Assembly: GCA_003222455.1 (NCBI GenBank)
Contig: QHWF01000093.1
Span: 1 to 12,422 of the forward strand
Source of the DNA: Acidobacteriota bacterium
GTDB lineage: Bacteria; Acidobacteriota; Vicinamibacteria; Vicinamibacterales; CAVVIG01
DNA length: 12,422 nt
Reading direction: 5' to 3'
This document shows positions 7,508-12,422 of this stretch, piece by piece. Position 1 is the first letter of the stretch, and each line of letters opens with the position of its first letter. Position numbers and translations under genes: made by a program. Below the pieces are notes generated by a model, which was not told the origin of the DNA, did not search any database, and saw only the letters and a list, made by a program, of their open reading frames with translations.

Positions 7508-8152
7508 TCAGTCTCGTCGATATGCTCGACGCGGGGCGCCGCGACGGCGATGCACGATGAAGGCTGTCATCCCGGCGACCGGCACGAAGATCCACGATGC
7601 CGACGTGTACGGCCGCGTGACGTTGATGTTCAGTCGAATGCCGTGTTGAAGCATGTCTCGCTGCTGCTCGATAATTGAAAACGTGCGGCTGGAAGGCACC
7701 AGCGGATTCACGAGATACACGCTGATGTCCGGTCGGTGCGTGTTCGCAAACTGAAGCTGATGATGCCCGGCGGTGCCGACCGGCACGTCCGCTGTTGCCT
7801 GCAGCCGGATGGTTCCCAGGCCCTCACGCATGTCGGACCACGGCGGACACTCGGCGCGCGCGAGCGCCAGCGGGTACGGCCGCCCGTCGAATTCGAGCAA
7901 CAGATCCTGCAGAACCATCCGGCCGTACGCCTCGATTTCAGGTCCCGAGATCTGGTGGTCGCTGTTGCGATCGATCGTCGCGAAAATCTGCTCCGCGACG
8001 GCTACGCCGGGCGTGAGGCCGATCTCGAGCGCGATCCGATCGTGCTCGAGGGCGATGCGCGTGGCCTGCAGATACTCGTCCAGTTGGTGGGCATCTGCCG
8101 CTCGCACACCAGCGAGCAGCACCGCGACCGCCGCCGCAGCCATCCTTCTCAT
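7508..8152 (-). CDS. Secreted EF-hand-like protein coupled to the DUF3500 gene
   Basis: A protein of 214 residues. The ATG at 8152 overlaps the TGA of the DUF3500 gene as ATGA, which decides the start; longer forms would lie over the upstream gene. Residues 1-21 are a signal peptide (MRRMAAAAVAVLLAGVRAADA). The mature chain opens HQLDEYLQATRIAL, followed by LEIGLTPGVAVAEQIFATI. A calcium-loop-like segment runs from D61 to E72 (D61, N63, D65, I68, E72), close to the EF-hand consensus but without the usual central glycine. A conserved-looking stretch HRPDISVYLVNPLVPS lies at 139-154. A short hydrophobic piece near 187-200 is followed by a very basic tail (HRRRGAPRRAYRRD). From memory, the N-terminal part resembles the exported domain of HupE/UreJ-like proteins near DUF3500 genes, here without their membrane helices. 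Role unknown; probably periplasmic, working with DUF3500. Confidence 0.8.
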   Translation of the reverse strand: MRRMAAAAVAVLLAGVRAADAHQLDEYLQATRIALEHDRIALEIGLTPGVAVAEQIFATIDRNSDHQISGPEIEAYGRMVLQDLLLEFDGRPYPLALARAECPPWSDMREGLGTIRLQATADVPVGTAGHHQLQFANTHRPDISVYLVNPLVPSSRTFSIIEQQRDMLQHGIRLNINVTRPYTSASWIFVPVAGMTAFIVHRRRGAPRRAYRRD

Positions 8153-9198
8153 TGCGCAGTCAGCTTCGCGCCGTAATCGTTCGTCGGATCGCGGTAGATG
8201 GTGTGGATATGATCGGTGCTCGCCCGTGAACCGCCTTGCGGCGCGTATTCGATCAACACGGTCGGACCCTGAACGCGGAAATACGCCGGATCGCCATTGC
8301 TCGTCGATCCGCTCCACGCAAAATAGGTGTCGGCCAGGTTCGCCGTGATTTCCGCCATCTTCGCGCCGGCTGCTGTTTCATCGAGAATGTCGACCCATTC
8401 GCGCACGAGATCGAGCAGCATCGCGCGCTGCGCCTGATTGAGCGTGGATGCGCGGACGCCCTCCGGCTGGATCACCTTGCCGTCCTCACCGGGACCGAGC
8501 ACGAGATTGCGGACCTCGTAGCCGAGCACGGCCTGCTTCCGCTGCGGGGCGTCGAGCGCGTTCACCAGCTTGAATGCCTTGTCGTTCTCGCTCCCGAGCG
8601 GGCGAATCGTCTGGCCGTTCAGCGTGTAGGTGGCGGGCTGAGCGCCGGTGTGACTCGGTGTGAGCACGCTTTTCTGGCCGGCGATGCTCACGTTGATCGC
8701 CAGATGATGGCCGCCGAACTGCAGCATCCACCGATCGGCGGCGGACGGCGTTCCGAGAATCGCCATGTAGTACTCGGCGCGTCCGAACCTGATCTTGCTG
8801 TTCGCGGCGCGGTCGGGCGCGCTCCTGAGCTCCAGTTGCTGATCGGCATTGACGATGTTCATCACCTTCTGGAAGCCGGTGCGGCTCAGAACTGCCGCGA
8901 CGAGCGCGAGCGCCGCGTCCTGCTGGGCAGACGTCATGTCGCCGAGCTTGAGGCCGTTGCGCTCGACGGCGCCGACCTGCATCGTGACGCCGGTCGGCAG
9001 GTTGGACCAGACGGTCCTCGTCGTCGGGTTGAGGGGAAGAGCAACTTTCGTGCGTTGACGGGCATCGAGTGTCGTGAGAAACGCTTTGGCGGCGTCGACC
9101 GCCTTGCCGCTCGGAGCGGCGCGCTGTGCGGCGGTGGAGGCGTCGGACAGGGTCAACCCTGCGAGGAGCAGAACGGTGAACAACCGGACCGCGGACAT
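8149..9198 (-). CDS. DUF3500 domain-containing secreted protein
   Basis: A protein of 349 residues. The start is ATG 9198, set by a strong AGGAGG site and a signal peptide (MSAVRLFTVLLLAGLTLSDAS, cleaved near STAAQ). A longer frame upstream is an overlap with the propeller gene region and is rejected. DUF3500 features are clear: RFGRAEYYMAILGTP (138-151), FGGHHLAIN (161-169), LTPSHTGAQPATY (179-191), RPLGSENDKAF (199-209), GPTVLIEYAPQ (311-321) and a C-terminal HIHTIYRDPTNDYGAKL (330-346). The histidines in GGHH and HIH could bind metal, but no activity is established for the family that I know of. The 4-nt overlap with the EF-hand-like gene suggests the two proteins are made in fixed ratio and act together outside the cytoplasm. 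Confidence 0.9.
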   Translation of the reverse strand: MSAVRLFTVLLLAGLTLSDASTAAQRAAPSGKAVDAAKAFLTTLDARQRTKVALPLNPTTRTVWSNLPTGVTMQVGAVERNGLKLGDMTSAQQDAALALVAAVLSRTGFQKVMNIVNADQQLELRSAPDRAANSKIRFGRAEYYMAILGTPSAADRWMLQFGGHHLAINVSIAGQKSVLTPSHTGAQPATYTLNGQTIRPLGSENDKAFKLVNALDAPQRKQAVLGYEVRNLVLGPGEDGKVIQPEGVRASTLNQAQRAMLLDLVREWVDILDETAAGAKMAEITANLADTYFAWSGSTSNGDPAYFRVQGPTVLIEYAPQGGSRASTDHIHTIYRDPTNDYGAKLTAQ

Positions 9199-9202
9199 GC
9201 GG

Positions 9203-9208
9203 CCTCCT
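9203..9208 (-). promoter_or_regulatory. Ribosome binding site of the DUF3500 gene
   Basis: On the minus strand AAAAGGAGG stands 4 nt before the ATG at 9198, with AGGAGG at 9208-9203. It is the strongest Shine-Dalgarno sequence in the window and fixes the start of the 349-residue protein. Confidence 0.85.
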
Positions 9209-9220
9209 TTTCGTTTCGCT

Positions 9221-9247
9221 TCCGCCTTCGACAGAAGCGCTCCGGCG
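9221..9247 (-). repeat. Dispersed 27-nt repeat, copy 1
   Basis: On the minus strand this reads CGCCGGAGCGC, a 6-nt variable middle, then CGAAGGCGGA. A copy on the plus strand at 12321-12347 is identical at 23 of 27 positions, all differences being in the middle. The outer CGCC and GGCG can pair. It lies in the gap upstream of the DUF3500 gene, next to the hairpin at 9274-9289. Confidence 0.8.
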
Positions 9248-9273
9248 TGAGGCGGCAGCAGGATTGGAGAACA

Positions 9274-9289
9274 TCCGCCTGAAGGCGGA
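9274..9289 (-). repeat. Perfect hairpin with TTCA loop between two operons
   Basis: On the minus strand it reads TCCGCC-TTCA-GGCGGA, six perfect pairs closing a four-base loop. Loop and flanks match the REP-like units at 5774-5835. It lies 31 nt after the second propeller gene's stop and upstream of the DUF3500 gene. No U-run follows, so it is not a classic intrinsic terminator. It may stabilise mRNA ends or be a protein site. Confidence 0.75.
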
Positions 9290-9320
9290 CCCCACGCGCA
9301 ATTTATCCCGTGTGATGAAT

Positions 9321-10559
9321 TCACCAGGTATAGAGAGCCAATGACGACGTGTCTTTGACGAAGATCCGGTTCCCGGCGATGGTCGGTGCCGCCCAGGTGG
9401 CGCTGTCGGCGACGGTGTACCGCTTCACTGGCTCGAAAGCGCTCGCGCTCGCCTTCGCGACAATCAGCTCCCCATCGTCCTTCAGCATGAACAGGAGATC
9501 GCCGGCGTGCGAAATCGCGGCATTCGTGGCCTGGCGCGGCGGGCTGGTCCACAGGGTCTTTCCCGTCTTTGCATCGAGGGCGAAGAACTGGCCGCTGTTC
9601 TTGTGCGACATGCCAATCACCACGTCGCGCACGACGACGGCATTGGCCATGTAGAGCGACACGTTCTGGTTTTCCCAGACGTTCTCGGTTGTCCACTCGT
9701 TGCCGCGCTTGAGAATCCTGAACGCGGTGACGCCCTGGTCGAGTCCGGAGACGATCACCATGTCGCCATGAATCAGCGGCGTGATGGCGTTCTGGCTGAA
9801 GGAGGTGCTGAACGGCCGCTTCCACAGGAGTTGGCCTGACGCCTCGGAGACGCCGACGAGATTTTCCTGGGTGAACACAATCACCTGGCGCAGTCCGCCG
9901 AAATCTGCCGCGATTGGCGAACCATACGAGGGCCCGTCGCCGTTCCAGGCCCATTTGACGGCTCCCGTGTTCGGGTCGAAGGCAGTCAGCGCGCCCTGAT
10001 TGTGGCCGCCGACATGAACGATGACGAGCCCACGGTCGACCAGCGGCGACATCGCCGTGTGGTACAGCGGTGCGACCGGTGGCGCCGGTTTCTGCCAGAT
10101 CTGTTTGCCGTCCGCCGCATTGAATGCCGAGACGATGCCGCTCATGCCGAGGGTGTACAGCTTGCCGTCGACAAGCGTGGGAGTGGATTTCGGTCCCTTC
10201 TCGTGACGCGCCGCCGCGGGGTTCATGGTGAAGGGCGCCGGATACGCCGTCTGCCAGACGGACCGTCCCGTCTCAGCGTCGAGGGCCGACAGCACTTCGT
10301 TGTCGTCCTTGCGCGAGTACATATACACGCGGTTGCCCACGAGGATTGGGGTGGAATACCCGAGGCCGACATCGATTTTCCATTTCCGTGTGAGGTGATC
10401 GGGCCACTCGCGGGGCGGCGTGAACGACGCGATGCTGCCATCTCGATTCGGCCCGCGCCACTGCGGCCAGTCGCCCGGCGCCGTCTGCGCCGACAAACTC
10501 ACGACCAGGCCGACGACCACGGCGGCCACGAGGCCGACGGTAGAATTACCAGATTTCAC
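9321..10559 (-). CDS. Secreted PQQ-binding-like beta-propeller protein, second copy
   Basis: A protein of 412 residues. The start is GTG 10559, which overlaps the upstream TGA as GTGA, giving translational coupling to the ankyrin/propeller gene. Residues 1-25 form a signal peptide (hydrophobic VGLVAAVVVGLVVSLSAQ), and the mature chain opens DWPQWRGPNRDG. Eight propeller repeats can be followed: STPILVGN, STPTLVDGK, MSPLVDRG, GSPIAADF, ITPLIHGD, MANAVVVRD, NAAISHAGD and AAPTIAGN. Several end in DAETGRSVW, DPNTGAVKW or DAKTGKTLW turns. It is not a close copy of the plus-strand propeller protein: the blade edges are shared but the loops differ, so this is family membership rather than recent duplication. 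No dehydrogenase active-site set was recognised. It is likely periplasmic; partner and ligand are unknown. Position in the operon suggests joint expression with the ankyrin protein and the small membrane protein. Confidence 0.92.
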   Translation of the reverse strand: MKSGNSTVGLVAAVVVGLVVSLSAQTAPGDWPQWRGPNRDGSIASFTPPREWPDHLTRKWKIDVGLGYSTPILVGNRVYMYSRKDDNEVLSALDAETGRSVWQTAYPAPFTMNPAAARHEKGPKSTPTLVDGKLYTLGMSGIVSAFNAADGKQIWQKPAPPVAPLYHTAMSPLVDRGLVIVHVGGHNQGALTAFDPNTGAVKWAWNGDGPSYGSPIAADFGGLRQVIVFTQENLVGVSEASGQLLWKRPFSTSFSQNAITPLIHGDMVIVSGLDQGVTAFRILKRGNEWTTENVWENQNVSLYMANAVVVRDVVIGMSHKNSGQFFALDAKTGKTLWTSPPRQATNAAISHAGDLLFMLKDDGELIVAKASASAFEPVKRYTVADSATWAAPTIAGNRIFVKDTSSLALYTW

Positions 10560-11050
10560 TGTCTGTTTCCGATCGCAATCACGTCCTTCAGTCCCCTGAT
10601 GATCAGGGTCCCGTTCGAAATCGCCGGTGTCGCCATGATCACCTGGCCGATCGGATTCGTCGCGAGCAACTCGTATGTGGGTCCGGCTTTGATCACGTAC
10701 ATGTCGCCGTCTTCGCTGGCGAGATAATAATAGGCATCCGCGCCGCGATCGATCAGGAGCCTGACGACGTCGACATGCCCGCGGTCCGCGGCGAACGACA
10801 GGGCCGTGCGGTCGTAGCGGAATCTCGTGTTGACGTCGACCCCTTCATCGAGCAGCTTCTTCACGGCCGCCGCATCGCCTTTGCGCGCCGCCTGCGACAG
10901 CGCGTCGGCCTTGTCGATCGTCTGCGCCGCCGACGATTGCGCGTGCACCCCAGGCGCGATCGCCACGAACACGATCGCAGATGCGAAGAGTCGGCTGAGT
11001 GTCGTCAACCAGTCGTCCACGGCGAGCCCCGCGCTCTGTGCCAGATTCAT
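10556..11050 (-). CDS. Ankyrin repeat protein fused to a terminal propeller blade
   Basis: A protein of 164 residues. Residues about 14-37 are an export signal (LTTLSRLFASAIVFVAIAPGVHA); the ATG at 11050 gives a long n-region and lacks a ribosome site, and GTG at residue 11 is an alternative. Two ankyrin repeats follow (48-76 and 81-105): DALSQAARKGDAAAVKKLLDEG and TALSFAADRGHVDVVRLLIDRG. At residue 106 the ankyrin pattern stops, and YYYLASEDGDMYVIKAGPTY begins the last-blade sequence of a PQQ-like propeller, ending MATPAISNGTLIIRGLKDVIAIG. The same ending is seen in the intact propeller gene at 5887-7185 (EDGKTVVIKAGP, then SSPAVSEGQIFIR). A single blade cannot form a propeller, so this is probably an in-frame deletion fusion of an ankyrin gene and a lost propeller gene. 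It starts 3 nt after the membrane protein gene's stop and overlaps the next gene. Confidence 0.8.
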   Translation of the reverse strand: MNLAQSAGLAVDDWLTTLSRLFASAIVFVAIAPGVHAQSSAAQTIDKADALSQAARKGDAAAVKKLLDEGVDVNTRFRYDRTALSFAADRGHVDVVRLLIDRGADAYYYLASEDGDMYVIKAGPTYELLATNPIGQVIMATPAISNGTLIIRGLKDVIAIGNRQ

Positions 11051-11053
11051 CGA

Positions 11054-11503
11054 TCAAGCGGCCGGTCTGAAGTACAGCACCATGGCTGCTCCCGCCGAGG
11101 CGAGCAGGAAGCCGACGTACAGCATCGGGTTGATCGCGGTCTTTGGCGGATGGATGGTCATGGAGATCAGGACATTGACGATCGGCGCGCCGCCGAACAC
11201 GAGCGGCATGACATACACCGGGAGCCCACCCGCCTTGAACGCCCAGATGATGCACGCCGCGCCCGCGGCACCCAGCGCGCCCGCCGTGGTCGCCGTCATC
11301 AACCCGTTGGTGTTGAAGCCGGCGAGCGAGCCTTGCGCCGAGAGCCCCAGCACTGGGACGACGACGCCGATCAGGAAATACGCCATCCCGACGCAGAGGA
11401 GTGCCTTCAATGGATTCCCGAGCTGCGTTTGCCCAAGATGGAGGAGCGCGCCGTACGCGCCCCACGACAACACGGCTCCGGCCACGAAAATGACCCATCC
11501 CAT
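11054..11503 (-). CDS. Small multi-span membrane protein, DMT/EamA-like
   Basis: A protein of 149 residues with about five hydrophobic segments (3-21, 33-53, 67-88, 94-116, 126-145). Start ATG 11503 is chosen because GAGGAAA stands just before it and the first membrane segment begins at residue 3. A longer form from 11581 would add 26 polar residues (MNNPTGGGRAARASATVDQR...) without a ribosome site. Features that may be conserved are SWGAYG (13-18), LLCVGMAYFLIGVVVP (35-50), and AGGLPVYVMPLVFGGAPIVN (91-110). The G/A-rich helices and the YVMPLVFGGAP stretch recall half-size relatives of the drug/metabolite transporter group, but I cannot place it in a named family. It heads the minus-strand operon; the next gene starts 3 nt after its stop. 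Confidence 0.8.
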   Translation of the reverse strand: MGWVIFVAGAVLSWGAYGALLHLGQTQLGNPLKALLCVGMAYFLIGVVVPVLGLSAQGSLAGFNTNGLMTATTAGALGAAGAACIIWAFKAGGLPVYVMPLVFGGAPIVNVLISMTIHPPKTAINPMLYVGFLLASAGAAMVLYFRPAA

Positions 11504-11506
11504 ACG

Positions 11507-11513
11507 TTTCCTC
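11507..11513 (-). promoter_or_regulatory. Ribosome binding site of the small membrane protein gene
   Basis: Minus strand GAGGAAA (11513-11507) followed by CGT and ATG at 11503. It supports the short start rather than the ATG at 11581. Confidence 0.65.
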
Positions 11514-11592
11514 GTTTGTGGCCTCTGATCGACCGTTGCACTTGCCCGGGCAGCCCTGCCGCCTCCCGTTGGATTGTTCATAAGGCCGGTCG

Positions 11593-11598
11593 ATTGTA
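11593..11598 (-). promoter_or_regulatory. Possible -10 element for the minus-strand operon
   Basis: Minus strand TACAAT (11598-11593) is close to the TATAAT consensus and lies about 90 nt before the ATG at 11503, in otherwise GC-rich DNA. No good TTGACA-like element is found about 17 nt upstream, so this is only a candidate. Confidence 0.25.
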
Positions 11599-11626
11599 CA
11601 ACGCAGCGGCCCGGTTCGGGCGCTGT

Positions 11627-12090
11627 CGCTGCAGACAGTGCTTTGCGCTATCGCTGAGAGTGCTTGGCTCGCTGCACGGTGCTTCGCGCTGTCGCGGCAA
11701 GGTGCTCGACGCTTCGCGGCAAGGTGCTGGGTGCGCGGCAAGGTGCCGGGCGCTTTGCGGCGGCGTGCTTAGCGCTATCGCCGCAAGGTGCTTGGCGCTT
11801 CGCGGCAGCGGGCTTAGCGCTTTCGCGGCAAGGTGCTGGACGCTTCGCGACCGCGTGCTTCGCGCTCTCGCCGCAAGGTGCTGGGCGCTTCGCGGCCGCG
11901 TGCTTGGCGCTCTCGCCGCAAGGTGCCGGGCGCTGCGCGGCAGGGTGCTCGGCGCTGCGCGGCAGGGTGCTTCGCGCTCCGGGCCAGGGTGCCTTGGCGC
12001 TGCGTGGCAAGGTGCTTCGCGCTGTCGCTGAGGGTGCTGGTGCTGTCGCTGAGGGTTTGTCGCGGCTGTTGCGGAAGGTGCTTTTGCGCA
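11627..12090 (+). repeat. Tandem array of 21 degenerate 22-23-nt units, GTGCT core
   Basis: The core GTGCT/GTGCC (or a close variant) starts at 11638, 11660, 11679, 11702, 11724, 11743, 11765, 11788, 11810, 11833, 11855, 11878, 11900, 11923, 11945, 11967, 11989, 12012, 12034, 12055 and 12078. Nearly all steps are 22 or 23 nt. A typical unit reads CGCGGCAAGGTGCTNGGCGCT plus one or two bases. There are no unique spacers, so it is not CRISPR. Units are most alike in the middle and decay at both ends, as expected for an array growing by slippage or unequal exchange. Confidence 0.9.
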
Positions 12091-12134
12091 TGAGCGCGGT
12101 GCGGCGCCAATATGGGGTTGCGGCGCCACATAGT

Positions 12135-12161
12135 ACGGTGTTGCCGTTTCCCGAGCACCGT
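12135..12161. repeat. Hairpin where array direction flips
   Basis: ACGGTG (12135-12140) pairs with CACCGT (12156-12161) around a 15-nt loop. Cores to the left read GTGCT on the plus strand; cores from here on read AGCAC, that is GTGCT on the minus strand. Confidence 0.6.
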
Positions 12162-12268
12162 GGAGCGTCAGTTCCAAAAGCACCCTGTGCAGCGTCAGTT
12201 CCGAGCACGCTGCGGCGTCAGTTCAAAAAGCACCCTGCGGCGTCAGTTCAAAAGCACCCTGCGGCGTC
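12141..12268 (-). repeat. Second tandem array, five inverted units of about 25 nt
   Basis: AGCAC starts at 12154, 12179, 12204, 12229 and 12253, with steps of 25, 25, 25 and 24 nt. Units contain CGTCAGTTC, an A-run, then GCACCCTGCGG; the last two copies (12216-12240 and 12241-12264) differ only by one A. Read on the minus strand they contain CCGCAGGGTGCTT, matching the core of the first array (CGGCAGGGTGCTT at 11959-11971). Confidence 0.88.
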
Positions 12269-12320
12269 TACCACGGCCACCTTCGCGCCCGACTCCGCTC
12301 GTCGAGCTTCGTCGAGGTCT

Positions 12321-12347
12321 CGCCGGAGCGCCTCGCGCGAAGGCGGA
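12321..12347 (+). repeat. Dispersed 27-nt repeat, copy 2
   Basis: CGCCGGAGCGC, a 6-nt middle, then CGAAGGCGGA, matching the minus-strand copy at 9221-9247 at 23 of 27 positions. Both copies lie outside genes. Confidence 0.8.
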
Positions 12348-12361
12348 CAAGGCTAGGGTGG

Positions 12362-12387
12362 CCCGCCGTAGCTTCAAGTAAGGCGGG
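12362..12387. repeat. Hairpin CCCGCC/GGCGGG
   Basis: CCCGCC (12362-12367) and GGCGGG (12382-12387) are perfect reverse complements around a 14-nt loop containing GCTTCAAG. It follows the dispersed 27-nt repeat by 14 nt and may be part of the same composite extragenic element. Confidence 0.6.
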
Positions 12388-12422
12388 AGGACGCGGAGAC
12401 CACACCCGACCGTCATCGCGCG

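Larger units (their letters stand above)
11504..12422. other. Gene-free, repeat-rich region at the right end
   Basis: About 920 nt upstream of the minus-strand operon with no convincing gene. Long open frames on both strands exist only because the repeats keep frame and the DNA is GC-rich; they lack ribosome sites, known domains and plausible starts. From left to right it holds a short leader, the 22-23-nt array, a hairpin where unit direction flips, the 25-nt array, a dispersed 27-nt repeat and a final hairpin. Confidence 0.7.

Noticed and set aside
9274..9289. Intrinsic terminator
   Set aside because: The hairpin is perfect, but no run of U follows on either strand.
8149..9954. A 601-residue version of the DUF3500 protein
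   Set aside because: The added N-terminal part overlaps the second propeller gene in another frame; the internal ATG at 9198 has a strong AGGAGG site and a signal peptide.
11627..12268. CRISPR array
   Set aside because: Units are directly adjacent, degenerate along their whole length and without unique spacers; no cas gene is present.
11578..12356. Several long frames on both strands across the repeat array, including plus 11664-12356 and minus 11578-12183
   Set aside because: They start at rare codons (TTG at 11664, GTG at 12208) or without ribosome sites, and are open because the 45-nt period keeps frame. The peptides are low-complexity repeats. Not called as genes.

Overview
This is a GC-rich bacterial window of 12.4 kb with eight complete protein genes, one gene cut by the left edge, and an unusual amount of repeat DNA between genes. 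The gene set suggests an Acidobacteriota-type soil bacterium, perhaps near Vicinamibacteria. It contains secreted PQQ-like beta-propeller proteins opening with WPQWRGP, a DUF3500 protein, a very large FtsX-type permease, and CACGAAG/CTTCGTG repeats in intergenic gaps. The taxonomic placement is inference from gene content only. No rRNA, tRNA, CRISPR, transposase or phage gene was seen.

Plus strand, left half: the 3' part of a family 4 glycosyltransferase (1-1234); a LolD/MacB-type ABC ATPase (1431-2102); its probable partner, a 1150-residue permease with two FtsX-like parts (2272-5724); a secreted beta-propeller protein (5887-7185); and a small DUF433 antitoxin-like protein with no toxin beside it (7248-7493). 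CACGAAG-type inverted repeats fill the gaps before both ABC genes. A palindromic REP-like pair lies between the permease and the propeller gene.

Minus strand, right half, read from right to left: a small membrane protein (11503-11054), an ankyrin protein whose C-terminus is the last blade of a PQQ-type propeller (11050-10556), a second secreted propeller protein (10559-9321), a DUF3500 protein (9198-8149), and a secreted EF-hand-like protein (8152-7508). Three of these junctions are 3-nt gaps or 4-nt start/stop overlaps. This points to one operon of three genes and a translationally coupled pair, with REP-like hairpins in the 122-nt gap between them. The exported proteins suggest periplasmic or envelope work, but no substrate can be read from the sequence.

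The right end (11504-12422) has no convincing gene. It holds a regular tandem array of 21 units of 22-23 nt built around GTGCT, then a short hairpin, then five units of 25 nt carrying the same core on the opposite strand. This two-array structure is the least explained part of the window. The ankyrin/propeller fusion and the orphan DUF433 gene look like products of local deletion.
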